In this document: one piece after another, positions 39,465 to 48,531 of the stretch | Position numbering within the stretch: the stretch's first letter is position 1 | Layout: each line of letters begins with the position of its first letter | NCBI RefSeq assembly: GCF_000151665.1 | Contig: NW_013171826.1 | Location: forward strand, 64,501 to 128,500 | Length of the DNA stretch: 64,000 nucleotides | Direction: 5' to 3' | Origin: Blastocystis hominis | Taxonomy: Eukaryota > Sar > Bigyra > Opalinata > Blastocystidae | Notes under the pieces: model-generated | What the model was told of the DNA's origin: nothing | The model's input: the letters and a program-made list of their open reading frames with translations, nothing else | The model's database searches: none | Program-made: the position numbers and the translations under genes

Positions 39465-39563
39465 AAGACTGGAAGCTATGGTTTCCAAGTCGCCCTTATT
39501 TCACTTTGGAGAGACCATCGGTCTCCCGGGAGAGAAATATAGTTTCGCCCCTCTTTGGCTTCC

Positions 39564-40865
39564 CTAAATTTCTACAATCGTGACTTGGAAGTTCGAGTAT
39601 AAGTGCGAGATGGTTGTATCACCACTGCGTGACACAACGAGCTCTAATCCACCATCTTTTATCGGTGAAAATATAGATGTGCCAGAGACGTTCATTGTTG
39701 GGGTCGGGTTGTCAAGTGTTGTCTTCAGCAATGTTGCTCGAGTCGTAGTGATTACCAAGGTCGGCGTGCTTTTAAAGCCTACGAGTGCCTCTTCGTAGTT
39801 ACCACACTTGAGACTCAAATCGATCGTGACCAGGTACTTGCTGTTCGAAGATAACGTGAGATCTTCCGTCAAGTTCGAATTGGCTGATCCGAGTGTCTCG
39901 GGTACGAGGCTATGACCACTACCAGACCAAGAGTACGTGAACGTCTTGGAGAACTTGGTAGGCGATGACGAAAAGGATACTCCACTGCTAGATACGTTCA
40001 ACAAATAGGTTCCTGGATTTGATGGAATGGTCAATTTGCTCACACCTGTTTTATCATTAATGACGATACATTGTTCTTCACTCGTACATCCAAGAATATC
40101 TTTATAGATTACATCGGAGTCAAGGATGCTCGTCGTGGGTACTTCAGTATTCGCTTCGTTCTTGAAGACGAAGTAGCCAGAAGAAACACCCATCGCAGGT
40201 ACGGTTACACCATATGCACTATTGCCCTTGTAAGCAATGAGACACAGGTTCGTCGACTGCACACCAAGAGCGCCGTTGAAGAGTGTTGAGGCGTTCAATG
40301 TGTCGAACGTGTACTGAATTCCGAAAGCACCAGCCTCCGTTCCTTTCAAGATGTACGTCCCGGACTGATCAGGTAGGATCAGATCTTTACGAGTGCTCGT
40401 TGTCGAATTCCAGTTGGCAATCGCGTACTTGTTCGACGTGTTGCCGAGACCTAATGCTGTGTTGATTGTGGTCGCATCGATTGTCGAGAATGAAGGCTCA
40501 CCATCTTCCTCTATGTTCAGCAAGTACTTGCCGCTACCTGGCAGATCGAGCCCACCGAATGTGCTATTGTTGACAAAGTACGGAATCGTTCCTCTGGTGG
40601 CAATGGTGATTGCCTGGCTGTTGCTGTCTTTGAAGTACGAGTTATCGAGCGTGGTGAACTCTTCAGGCTGCTCAGGTAATACGACACCCGCATCAACCCA
40701 GGTGAAGTCGTTGTTGTAATTGCTGAGCACGAAGGTGCCATTCCCACTTGGTAGTGGGAAGGTCTTGAATGCTCCATTGTGGTAGTACTGGAGACCAGTC
40801 GCCATCTCCTTGCGTTTGAATACTCCATTTTGGAGATATACAAGTTTCTCTGATGAGGTTGACAT
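39564..40865 (-). CDS. Fibre-like receptor-binding protein candidate
   Basis: 433 aa, divergent from the capsid gene with a 97-bp spacer. The first two thirds carry a spaced repeat of the type L-x-L/I-P-x-x-x-GTYLL: PLPSGNGTFVL, DLPGSGKYLLN, ILPDQSGTYILK and TIPSNPGTYLLN. This resembles shaft or tail-fibre repeats of viruses and phages. The last 130 residues (from about YSWSGSGHS) look like a separate globular beta domain, fitting a knob. The start is in a TATAAATG box. Assignment rests on the repeat architecture and position next to the capsid gene, not on a recognised family. Confidence 0.55.
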   Translation of the reverse strand: MSTSSEKLVYLQNGVFKRKEMATGLQYYHNGAFKTFPLPSGNGTFVLSNYNNDFTWVDAGVVLPEQPEEFTTLDNSYFKDSNSQAITIATRGTIPYFVNNSTFGGLDLPGSGKYLLNIEEDGEPSFSTIDATTINTALGLGNTSNKYAIANWNSTTSTRKDLILPDQSGTYILKGTEAGAFGIQYTFDTLNASTLFNGALGVQSTNLCLIAYKGNSAYGVTVPAMGVSSGYFVFKNEANTEVPTTSILDSDVIYKDILGCTSEEQCIVINDKTGVSKLTIPSNPGTYLLNVSSSGVSFSSSPTKFSKTFTYSWSGSGHSLVPETLGSANSNLTEDLTLSSNSKYLVTIDLSLKCGNYEEALVGFKSTPTLVITTTRATLLKTTLDNPTPTMNVSGTSIFSPIKDGGLELVVSRSGDTTISHLYSNFQVTIVEI

Positions 40866-40879
40866 TTATAGTAGGGTGT

Positions 40880-40954
40880 GGAGAAATTATTTTCTCCCCT
40901 ATAGCAAGGGGAAGTCGAAGACTTCCCCGGGGAGAAAAACAAAGTTTTTCTCCC
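40880..40954. repeat. Hairpin cluster in the fibre/capsid intergenic spacer
   Basis: Three palindromes: GAGAAATTATTTTCTC, GGGGAAGTCGAAGACTTCCCC with adjoining CCCCGGGG, and a GGAGAAAAAC...GTTTTTCTCC hairpin. They fill the space between two divergent start codons, so they sit where promoters are expected. Confidence 0.75.
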
Positions 40955-40962
40955 TATAGTAA

Positions 40963-42252
40963 ATGGCAACTACAATTCCTCCTGTGCATAACTACGAATC
41001 GCAGATTGTGTTCAGCAATCAGACCAATAACATCAAGTCGACCGATGTGATCAATTGGACGATCGCACCATCCGGTGATGACGTGTACTTCAATCTGTAC
41101 AAGTCTCGAATGACGTTCAAGCTCAAGATCACCGGGTTGGCAAATAATGCAGGCAGTTCGTCGAAGGATATCTATGTTCCGGTGAAGAAGAACATGTCGG
41201 GCATTGTGAACAACACGAAGGTCACGTACACCTATTGGAACGGTGAGAACTTGGCGTCCTTGCCTCTGAGTGCAGACAATGAGAACATCGGTCAGATCCG
41301 GTCACTCTTGAATGCACTCACGGACAACAAGCACAACAATGTGGTGAACGAAGGACTGAAGGAACTGTCCTACATCTACTACGATGACCGTGACTACGAT
41401 ACAACCGATAAAACCGCGAGAACTGCGGCCATCCTGGGTCGACCTTATGGCGGGAAGTTATTCTACAACATGCTCAAGTTCGTACAGCCACCTGGATCGA
41501 CCACGGCGTACACGACGATCAATGTGAACTTTGCGGATATCTTCGAAGGTTGTTCTCAGGAACGATTCATCAATCTCACGCAGATGGATGCTCAGATCTA
41601 TCCCACGAACGACGATGCATACTTCTACATCGATGCTGGCAAAATCAATACCGCTACAAGTCCGGACGCTGTTCCATCAGCCACGGCTTTCACCGGTGTA
41701 TACTTCGATACATGCACGCTTTGGTATCACAGTTACAAGACGAGCGATGATTCGACCTTCGATCCTGAAGACACTCAGTTGGTGAAGAACCAGATCATGA
41801 CCAAGACGTTCCGCATTCCAAGTGGACAGGGATTCATCGATGATCGTGTGCTGGTCAACTTCCCCGTCAAGATGATGTTCATGATGTTCACGGACGACAA
41901 TGGCGATTTCTCGACTCTCAAGGACATTCGATTCAAGCGTATCTCATTGAACATCGCTGGTGAACAGAAGCGTATCATCAATGTGGACAACACGAACACA
42001 CCTGATGGAATTGATCACACGTTCTTTGAATGGATGGACTATCTTTGCAATAGTCGTTCCGACGAGTACGACACGCTGTTGACGTACAAGACCTGGTTGA
42101 ATCAGTTCCGCATCTTCGCCTTCCCGTTGGCCGAGTGGTTCCCGATGCGAGCATCGAATCAGATCCAGTTCGAAATCGAGTTGGAAGAGGATGTTGCAGC
42201 GACGATCCAGATGCACCTCATCATGATCCGTGCCAACACGGTGGGAGCGTAG
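40963..42252 (+). CDS. Probable major capsid protein
   Basis: This 429-aa protein is rich in beta-strand-like segments throughout, with no coiled coil or enzyme motif. Size, composition and location beside the packaging ATPase fit the double-jelly-roll major capsid protein of Polintons. Features include a hydrophilic loop region (SSKDIYVPVKKN), two long strand-rich halves, and a C-terminal half with KMMFMMFTDDNGDF and FAFPLAEWFPMRASNQIQF, then a final beta strand. The start is in a TAAATG box. The gene heads the rightward block capsid, 177-aa gene, ATPase. Identity as the capsid protein is inferred; structure prediction would settle it. Confidence 0.7.
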   Translation: MATTIPPVHNYESQIVFSNQTNNIKSTDVINWTIAPSGDDVYFNLYKSRMTFKLKITGLANNAGSSSKDIYVPVKKNMSGIVNNTKVTYTYWNGENLASLPLSADNENIGQIRSLLNALTDNKHNNVVNEGLKELSYIYYDDRDYDTTDKTARTAAILGRPYGGKLFYNMLKFVQPPGSTTAYTTINVNFADIFEGCSQERFINLTQMDAQIYPTNDDAYFYIDAGKINTATSPDAVPSATAFTGVYFDTCTLWYHSYKTSDDSTFDPEDTQLVKNQIMTKTFRIPSGQGFIDDRVLVNFPVKMMFMMFTDDNGDFSTLKDIRFKRISLNIAGEQKRIINVDNTNTPDGIDHTFFEWMDYLCNSRSDEYDTLLTYKTWLNQFRIFAFPLAEWFPMRASNQIQFEIELEEDVAATIQMHLIMIRANTVGA

Positions 42253-42318
42253 GGGAGCCGCAGGTTTGTATGGTAACTAATATCACTTAAAGATTTCAAT
42301 AAATAAATATAAATAGAT

Positions 42319-42852
42319 ATGAGCAACAAGATTCAGGTTTTCGATCTTTCCAATGCTTCCAATGTGTCTCTCACCTCGACTGGATTCAAGAAAGAAGGCG
42401 AATCGGCGAAGTATGTTTGCAAGATCACCGATGCTACCATTGTTTTCGTGGGTGACAACTCGAAGTTCGAAACAGACAAGAAGAAACTGTTCAACACTTT
42501 CTCCATCACACTGCCCAAGGAGCAATCGGAAGAGTTCAAAAGAATCCTCGATGAGACGAAGAGAGAGAATCAGCCGTACAGTGAATACGAAGGTGAGATC
42601 CAGTTCAAAGTGAAATTGAGTCCGAGCACGAAGATCGTGAATAACGACAAGAAACCGATCAAGATCGATCTACGAAATGTACCCTGTACTGATCTTCGTG
42701 AATACAAGGACGCAACGATCGATATCGTAGTAACTGGTACGAGCAATGAATTCGAGGGTAAGGATGGTAAGAAGTACTCGTACATATCTCTCACAGCAAC
42801 TCAAATCAAGATCAAGAGTATGAATAGTGTCTTCGATTGCGATTTCTTGTAA
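42319..42852 (+). CDS. 177-aa protein between capsid and ATPase genes, possible OB-fold
   Basis: 177 aa, beta-rich and Lys-rich. The C-terminal segment (EFEGKDGKKYSYISLTA followed by TQIKIKS) resembles the last strands of OB-fold single-strand DNA-binding proteins; the rest gives no clear match. Alternatives are a minor capsid (penton) jelly roll, expected near here in Polintons. The start context is AAATATAAATAGATATG, close to the KilA-N type rather than TAAATG, which would fit a replication protein better than a virion protein. Confidence 0.5.
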   Translation: MSNKIQVFDLSNASNVSLTSTGFKKEGESAKYVCKITDATIVFVGDNSKFETDKKKLFNTFSITLPKEQSEEFKRILDETKRENQPYSEYEGEIQFKVKLSPSTKIVNNDKKPIKIDLRNVPCTDLREYKDATIDIVVTGTSNEFEGKDGKKYSYISLTATQIKIKSMNSVFDCDFL

Positions 42853-42945
42853 GAGGTATGTGTGATAGATTCCTTTTTCACTTTGGGCATCGCGGATGTC
42901 GTGATAACCAAAGTAAATAGGGGCAACGAAGTTCCTCCCTAATAA

Positions 42946-44355
42946 ATGGAAGATAGTCCATACATCCCCAACATAGACACTACACTACTCTCGATCAAGA
43001 ATCGAATAAGACGATTTAACCATCGATGTCCATATAATAACAAACGATTGACGAGAAGAACAGAAAATACGCTCAATCAAGCCGAAATAATGCAGGATAC
43101 CATCAAACAACGGATGGAGAATGAGACCGATGAAGAAAAGAGCAAGCAATATGCCAAAATACTGAGAGAACTAGCCGACTATATCCAGCCAGAGCAAACC
43201 ATTGACGAGCAATTGCAGGATCTTCGACAAAACAAGGAAAGCATGGGCATTATGAAGTTCGACTGGGAACTTGATTGTCAGGACACATTCCTCAATCAAT
43301 TCACGCTCATTATCGCTCCTTCCAAGTCGGGTAAGTCGTTCCTCATCAATCAGTTGTGCTACGAGATACCTCACTCGTTCGACAAGATCTGCTTCTTCAT
43401 GGGAAAGGTGAGCTATGAAAACAAGTGTCCACAAGTGCTCAAACATGTCGCCAACAAAGCAGGCATCAAGACGCAATGGATCAACACGGACAACGAGGTA
43501 CGTCCTGAATTCACGGATAGCGAGGACGTCGCGTACAAACAATTGAATGACGATGGATCAAGTGTGGCCATCTACAATGACACCACATACCCCTCCATCT
43601 ACATCTTCGACGACTTGTACACGAAGCCGAACGATCACTGGGTGGTGAACTTCATGGACACCATGGCATGCATGAGTCGACATCGGAAGACCAGTTGCTT
43701 CATTGCCTTCCAAGGATTCTCTCGATTGAGCAACAAGATCATCGATAATGCCACTCGAATCTTCTTGTACTACGACATCCTTGGACGAGAGGATTTGTGG
43801 CGCAAAATGAAAATACCACCACCGAGTAATCTATCCGAGGTACTTCGTGATATCCAGATGGGCATGCACACACGATGGTACTACCTGGATGACGATTCGC
43901 TGGTCGAGTACGTCCCATACGAGCTGAGTAGCAAACAACAGGCGATCAACAAGATGCGATCGAAGTTACCGAAGGCATTGAGTGATGAACGAAAACGCAA
44001 AGAAGTGGAAGAGAAGCAACGACAAGTACAGCAACTCGAAGAAGAACTAGGACGCAGGGGGAGCGAAGCTCCCCGGGGAAGCTACGCTTCCCCATGCACG
44101 AAGCAGACCACGCAAACCAAAGTGAATAAGAGTCGCACGTACAATCTCTTGGACATCAAAGAAGCCGTTGAAATCAAACCACAGGACTACAGCAAAGCCA
44201 TCAACACCAAGGAATTCCAGTTCGTACAGAAACCGAGAGATGGAACGCAGAACTGGGAGGTAGGGGGAGGCAAAGCATCCTCCCACTACACGAGCGAAGT
44301 GACCAAGCCGTCGAAGAAAGGCAAAGGACTACGATCGAGGTATGGACTGGCGTAA
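42946..44355 (+). CDS. Packaging ATPase (FtsK/HerA-A32 type)
   Basis: 469 aa. Walker A is APSKSGKS (about residues 124-131) and Walker B is SIYIFDDL (about 216-223), followed by a sensor-like stretch (SCFIAFQGFS). This is the arrangement of the genome-packaging ATPases of Polintons and related dsDNA viruses. The N-terminal 110 residues form a helical extension and the C-terminal 150 are charged and low in complexity. A double hairpin (44057-44093) inserts about 13 residues into this tail without breaking the frame. A shorter GGGGGAGG...CCTCCC palindrome lies at 44262-44284. Start in a TAAATG box. Confidence 0.88.
   Translation: MEDSPYIPNIDTTLLSIKNRIRRFNHRCPYNNKRLTRRTENTLNQAEIMQDTIKQRMENETDEEKSKQYAKILRELADYIQPEQTIDEQLQDLRQNKESMGIMKFDWELDCQDTFLNQFTLIIAPSKSGKSFLINQLCYEIPHSFDKICFFMGKVSYENKCPQVLKHVANKAGIKTQWINTDNEVRPEFTDSEDVAYKQLNDDGSSVAIYNDTTYPSIYIFDDLYTKPNDHWVVNFMDTMACMSRHRKTSCFIAFQGFSRLSNKIIDNATRIFLYYDILGREDLWRKMKIPPPSNLSEVLRDIQMGMHTRWYYLDDDSLVEYVPYELSSKQQAINKMRSKLPKALSDERKRKEVEEKQRQVQQLEEELGRRGSEAPRGSYASPCTKQTTQTKVNKSRTYNLLDIKEAVEIKPQDYSKAINTKEFQFVQKPRDGTQNWEVGGGKASSHYTSEVTKPSKKGKGLRSRYGLA
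44057..44093. repeat. Double hairpin inside ATPase gene
   Basis: GGGGAGCGAAGCTCCCC is joined at CCCCGGGG to GGGGAAGCTACGCTTCCCC. It codes for RRGSEAPRGSYASP in the low-complexity tail. Confidence 0.85.
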
Positions 44356-44392
44356 ACAATGATGGCCAAAGTGAAAATAGGGACGATCATGT

Positions 44393-45205
44393 TTACTTTG
44401 TCTTTCCTTCATCCAAGTCACTTCTCCAACCAAGGTTAATACGCAGATGATTCAACTGATCTTGAATAGAATCCATTATTTGATCCTTTTTAGTATTCCA
44501 GATTAAAAGTGGAAACGTGTAATAATTCTTACGCTGTTTTGATCCGGTATACTTCTCGCAAATTGATTCAAGAACTTCGTGTGCATCATCACGAAATGTG
44601 TAACCGTTCGGTATATATTTGATGTTAAATAGAACCATGAGCTTTTCTTTTAATAATTCCCTCATTAAATCATTCTCAAACTTCATCGAACGAAATTTCG
44701 AAAAGATTTCTACGTCACTACTATTTTCATTGATCCTGTATGCAAGTACGTACATCCATTGCTGACTGTCTTCATCTGGAACGTGCCGATTCTGCAATTC
44801 CTTACACTTTGATTTCAAGGTTTCATTCTCTTCCTTGATAACCTTGATTACATCAGCAGCAAAAGCAGGATCTGCCCACATGAGGCAAGCATGGAGAAGT
44901 TCCTCGCAGACGATGTAGCCTTTGTTTGCACCATTGAAATTAGGGGTTGTGATGTATTGAATCACTCGAGGAATGTTCCACTTTCCGTTTTGTCCTTTTT
45001 GAAGCCTATCACCCCATTTTCGAAATAGATCTTTTGTTTGCTTGTTTCGTAGGTAATTCTTGAATAGTTTGTTTGTACCGTGCTTCTCGTTGTACTGTCT
45101 TAGCAGATCGGAGACCAGGTACATCTTAGTACCATCCATGGTTGTTATGCGAATCTTGTAGTAATCGCAGAAGTCAATATGGAAAAGAGTAGGAACGGAA
45201 TTCAT
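44393..45205 (-). CDS. KilA-N domain protein, long form
   Basis: 270 aa. Residues about 10-120 match the KilA-N DNA-binding domain of large DNA viruses and phages (MYLVSDLLRQYNEKHGTN, then a NYLRNKQT-like helix and CEELLHACLMWADPAFA). A second C-terminal region (about 150-250: VLAYRINENSSDVEIFSKF, then NGYTFRDDAHEVL) resembles the domain that often follows KilA-N in viral proteins. A short helical linker joins them. It is likely a DNA-binding regulator or host-directed factor. The shorter paralogue lies immediately upstream on the same strand. It starts after repeated AAATACAAATAC and AGAAATG. Confidence 0.8.
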   Translation of the reverse strand: MNSVPTLFHIDFCDYYKIRITTMDGTKMYLVSDLLRQYNEKHGTNKLFKNYLRNKQTKDLFRKWGDRLQKGQNGKWNIPRVIQYITTPNFNGANKGYIVCEELLHACLMWADPAFAADVIKVIKEENETLKSKCKELQNRHVPDEDSQQWMYVLAYRINENSSDVEIFSKFRSMKFENDLMRELLKEKLMVLFNIKYIPNGYTFRDDAHEVLESICEKYTGSKQRKNYYTFPLLIWNTKKDQIMDSIQDQLNHLRINLGWRSDLDEGKTK

Positions 45206-45230
45206 TTCTATTTGTATTTGTATTTGTGTA
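45206..45230 (-). promoter_or_regulatory. AAATAC-repeat upstream element, KilA-N long gene
   Basis: Reading into the gene, AAATACAAATACAAATAGAA directly precedes the ATG. The short paralogue has the same phrase (45664-45680), and the 136-aa and 177-aa genes have close variants. Virion genes have TAAATG instead. Confidence 0.5.
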
Positions 45231-45297
45231 TTAATGGCTTTTAATAAGTTATGATATTGGTATGGACAAAGTAAAAAAGATTAACCATACTCACTCA

Positions 45298-45663
45298 TTA
45301 CATACCCTTCGAAAATGAGAGAAAATGAAGCACCTTCCAGGTGAAGTCAGGATCGAGCCACATGAGGAACATATGAAGTAACTCCTCACAAATAATGAAA
45401 CCCGTTTTTGTACTACCCGAATCAGAGAATGAAATATATTGAATCACATTAGAAATGTCATCTTGATTACCATCTTCTCTTTTTAGCAGGTGTTTGATCA
45501 CTTCTTGGGTTTCTTCACTCTGTAGGTATTCACCAAATCGCTTGTTTGTACCGTGCTTCTCGTTGTACTGCCGAAGCAGATCAGAGACAAGGTACATTCG
45601 AATACCATTATCAAGGCACATACGAATCTTGTAGTCGTAGAAGTCAATCTCTTCGAATTTCAT
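45298..45663 (-). CDS. KilA-N domain protein, short form
   Basis: 121 aa, paralogous to the N-terminal domain of the neighbouring 270-aa protein. It shares MYLVSDLLRQYNEKHGTNK and the CEELLHMFLMWLDPDF helix, and lacks the second domain. Sequence outside these cores has drifted, so the duplication is not recent. It might compete with or modulate the long form by binding the same sites. Confidence 0.75.
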   Translation of the reverse strand: MKFEEIDFYDYKIRMCLDNGIRMYLVSDLLRQYNEKHGTNKRFGEYLQSEETQEVIKHLLKREDGNQDDISNVIQYISFSDSGSTKTGFIICEELLHMFLMWLDPDFTWKVLHFLSFSKGM

Positions 45664-45680
45664 TTCTATTTGTATTTATG
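45664..45680 (-). promoter_or_regulatory. AAATAC-type upstream element, KilA-N short gene
   Basis: CATAAATACAAATAGAA lies just before the ATG, matching the element upstream of the long paralogue. Confidence 0.5.
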
Positions 45681-45708
45681 TATTGAACTCTTTTAAGTAG
45701 TTATCTCC

Positions 45709-46098
45709 TCACAACCTCTGGATCGCCGGGTCAACAGCGTCGTGCGTGTACAAGTGAAGGAGTGCCAGGTAGCCACAGTTGTTGGCAAAGATCGACTGGT
45801 ATTTCACTTTGTTCACACGAAATACACGGTTCGTACCTGTCAATGGGAAGTCATTCATCTCGCCAAAGCTGTCCTGGTAGTTCAGCGTGCCATCGTCTTC
45901 ACGGAAGCAAGAAACAAAGTGACCAAGTTTCCCTCCGTCTTCAAAGGGTATCCAGATGATGCAATTCGCTGGTTCTTTGTACTTCTTTGCCAAGGACTTG
46001 TACTTGTCCAATTCCATCACATCGAAGTCGGGTATCTCGAGTTGCTTGGCCAGTTTTCGAACTTCATCGAAAGTCATTGGTTCAGCATCCACATTCAT
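45709..46098 (-). CDS. Adenain-like cysteine protease
   Basis: 129 aa. The pattern GHFVSCFREDDGTLNYQDSFGE gives the catalytic His and the DSFG signature; the later QSIFANNCGYLALLHLY gives the oxyanion Gln and the nucleophile Cys. This matches the C5/Ulp1-type maturation protease of Polintons and adenoviruses. It is short compared with adenain (about 200 aa), so N-terminal elements are reduced. It lies just downstream of the 349-aa Gly-Gly-Ala-repeat protein, a plausible substrate. Its start lacks a TAAATG box, but TATATAAG lies about 15 bp upstream. Confidence 0.85.
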   Translation of the reverse strand: MNVDAEPMTFDEVRKLAKQLEIPDFDVMELDKYKSLAKKYKEPANCIIWIPFEDGGKLGHFVSCFREDDGTLNYQDSFGEMNDFPLTGTNRVFRVNKVKYQSIFANNCGYLALLHLYTHDAVDPAIQRL

Positions 46099-46121
46099 GT
46101 AGCCGTGCTTATATAACCTCT

Positions 46122-47171
46122 TCAGTACACTCTCCTTCGAATCACTGACTCGTGCATCTTGTTCTCGTTCTGTGGAAGGGCTGTGAGGATGCGATTCTTT
46201 TTTTTCGTCGGGACTTCAATTGCTTGTGTCTCGTTGTCCAGGTCAGAAATATCGTAACCAGCACCAGATGCCTTCGCATCTTTGCCCTGAATCTGGTTTG
46301 CCACATCGCTTACCGTGTCTTTGGCCATGTCGCCTATCACATTCGCGATCTGTTTCACAGTGTCCGATCCGGTCTTCTGGGACACATAGTTCACACCCTT
46401 GTTGATCGCGTTATTCGCAGCATTCGTGCCAGCATTCACCAGGATATCGGTGATGGGTTTCAACTTCTCGGCATTGTTGTCGTACCAACCTTTGATCTTG
46501 TTCCAAGCATTCTTGAAGAACGTGCCAACACGACTTGAACCGGCGTACAAGGCACCACCTCGGACTTCGATGTTTTTACTTTGTCGTTCGATGGCTTTCA
46601 TGGTCTTCAACACGTCGTCATAATCGCCAGGGTTGATTCCATTGAGGAACACAGCAGAAGCTCCTCCGAATTTCAGTGCACCTCCCTCCTTACCACTAAT
46701 CAAACTCTTGAGACTCGAGATGATCTGTGGAGCCATCTGAATGAGCGCTGGGATGACCGTGGCAGCGAGAGTACCAAGTGCTCCGCCCTTCTTAAGTCCG
46801 GTCAGCTCGTTCATCAATTGCGCTTCATTGAATGCCAGTGCGCCACCTGTGTCCGAAGAGAAGCCAATGGCACCACCAGAAGCATTAGATTTACAACCTC
46901 CTCCTGAGTTAATGTCCTTGGTCGCCCCATTGAAAGCAATGGCTCCACCGGTGTCCTTGGTCGCCCCATTGAAAGCAATAGCACCAGCTGTTTTCGTCTT
47001 ACTAGCTCGTTTTGGTGTTCGCTTTCGTGATCGCTTTGATTGCACTGGTGCTTCGAGTTCCTTGTGTAGATTCAATGTCTTGCGTCGATCCACAATCGTT
47101 CCACTATCCTGTTCTCGGAAATCGGGTTCGCCATAGAAAGCAGATATATCAACAGTGAATGGAATTGCCAT
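46122..47171 (-). CDS. Basic, GGA-repeat internal virion protein candidate (pVI/core-like)
   Basis: 349 aa with three parts. First is a basic segment (SKRSRKRTPKRASKTK, about residues 44-60) like a nuclear-localisation or DNA-binding tail. Second is a run of GGA(I/L) phrases (GGAIAFNGATKD twice, then GGAIGFSS, GGALAFNE, GGALGTLA, GGALKFGG, GGALYAGS). Third is a helical, amphipathic region (GTFFKNAWNKIKGWYDNNAE). A hydrophobic stretch (TLAATVIPALIQMAPQII) lies in the middle. The repeated Gly-Gly sites next to a protease gene recall adenovirus precursor proteins processed at Gly-containing sites, and the amphipathic and hydrophobic parts recall a membrane-active cement protein. This is inference; no family match is certain. 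Start in a TAAATG box. Confidence 0.55.
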   Translation of the reverse strand: MAIPFTVDISAFYGEPDFREQDSGTIVDRRKTLNLHKELEAPVQSKRSRKRTPKRASKTKTAGAIAFNGATKDTGGAIAFNGATKDINSGGGCKSNASGGAIGFSSDTGGALAFNEAQLMNELTGLKKGGALGTLAATVIPALIQMAPQIISSLKSLISGKEGGALKFGGASAVFLNGINPGDYDDVLKTMKAIERQSKNIEVRGGALYAGSSRVGTFFKNAWNKIKGWYDNNAEKLKPITDILVNAGTNAANNAINKGVNYVSQKTGSDTVKQIANVIGDMAKDTVSDVANQIQGKDAKASGAGYDISDLDNETQAIEVPTKKKNRILTALPQNENKMHESVIRRRVY

Positions 47172-47211
47172 TTATGAGATCAAAGTGAAAAGAAGATCAA
47201 AGATATATTCA

Positions 47212-48531
47212 TTAGCCATTGAAACCTTGTGTAATGAACATATCCTTGATCGTGTTGTACGTATTTTGCAGATATTGCTCGAATTGTTGATCTACATTGA
47301 CAGCAAACCGTTTGATCTTGTTTTTCATGTAGTCCAAATAATCAGGAGTTAGATCCTTACTATTAGCTACTCGTATGAAGAAACTCATCAGTTCGGTATC
47401 TTCATTTCGTTCACGATAAGCCCTGAAGAGACGTGAGAATCCAAGGTCATTTGCAAATTGAGCGAAAACAGAATTGTTGAAATTGCGAGCAAGCAAACTT
47501 GAGAAAGCAATGAAATCTTCGCGAGTATCATCGCTTTCCCAACTTTCCTTGGTGGAATTAGAATCTGTACTTTCATACGCGTCAATCAAGGCTGCAGCTC
47601 GATTCACTTGATCGATTGCTTGAGGTGTGAAACTAGCATTTACACTTTCAGATTGACGACCGTCCAGTACAATCACAGGTTGAATTTGTGGCTGATTCCG
47701 GAAATATTCATATGATTGCCAAATGGCATCCATTAAGTTCTGGATTCCTCTCATATTCTGCTGATACAATTGTTGATATAATTGTTCCCGGGACAGCTGA
47801 GTATCAGCAAAATGATTACTCATTGTAGTAATCAGCTGACCAGTTTGAGCATGTCCATCAACAACTGCATTACCAACATTTGTCAACAGGCTGTTAGTTT
47901 GAGTCTGATTGTCAGTGAGTTGATCAACAATTGCACCCGTAGAATCTTTGATTAACTTGGTTGTTTGAGCTTGTCCTTGTTCATATTGGTTGCCCAGAGC
48001 ATTCGTACCATCCAATAGTTGTTTCCTAGTTGCCTTTCCCTCTTCTGCAACCGCATTACCAAGAGCTATCAGATTCTGATTCGTAGTCTGCAATTCATTG
48101 GACACGTTTTGAATCAGAGGTGTGAATGTATTGAATGATTCAACCAACCGTTTGTTGATTTCATCATATGCTTTTGCCAACTCACCAGATACAAATTGCT
48201 GAATGAAGCTGTTTCGCTCTAGCCACTGTTTCAAGAAATCATTGTACTGCGCCTTCATGAACTCTGTCAATCCATCAATTCGCATTTCACTTTGGGTTGG
48301 AATCAATGCTTGGATATCAGCAATTGCAGGAGGATCAGGTTTGTTTTCAATTCCTTGGAGACGAGCTTCGACTCCTTGCAGATATCTATTACTCTCCTCA
48401 ATCACAGCCTTCTGTTGATTTACCAAGTCACCAATTTTCTGGATCAAATTGTCATCTCCTGTTGCAATGCTTGTTGCCACTTCAGCATACTTATCACTCA
48501 ACGACTTGATTCCATCGTTCGTATTTGTCAA
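47212..48531 (-). CDS. Long coiled-coil structural protein, probably 3' part of a split gene
   Basis: About 439 aa with heptad-rich segments (LVNQQKAVIEESNRYLQGV and a series of Gln/Asn/Thr-rich helices around residues 150-260), and a globular C-terminal third. The frame has no ATG near its start; the first in-frame Met is well inside. The preceding gene ends in the other frame over the same bases, and dropping one G from the GGG at 48549-48551 (complement strand) would join the two into one continuous coiled coil of nearly 800 aa. So this is likely the 3' half of one gene split by a 1-nt indel, or of a gene read by frameshifting. Confidence 0.55.
   Translation of the reverse strand: MTNTNDGIKSLSDKYAEVATSIATGDDNLIQKIGDLVNQQKAVIEESNRYLQGVEARLQGIENKPDPPAIADIQALIPTQSEMRIDGLTEFMKAQYNDFLKQWLERNSFIQQFVSGELAKAYDEINKRLVESFNTFTPLIQNVSNELQTTNQNLIALGNAVAEEGKATRKQLLDGTNALGNQYEQGQAQTTKLIKDSTGAIVDQLTDNQTQTNSLLTNVGNAVVDGHAQTGQLITTMSNHFADTQLSREQLYQQLYQQNMRGIQNLMDAIWQSYEYFRNQPQIQPVIVLDGRQSESVNASFTPQAIDQVNRAAALIDAYESTDSNSTKESWESDDTREDFIAFSSLLARNFNNSVFAQFANDLGFSRLFRAYRERNEDTELMSFFIRVANSKDLTPDYLDYMKNKIKRFAVNVDQQFEQYLQNTYNTIKDMFITQGFNG

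Noticed and set aside
40880-40954. Hairpins read as bacterial-type transcription terminators
   Set aside because: They lie inside genes, between divergent starts and in terminal repeats, with no T tract, so a terminator role does not explain their distribution.
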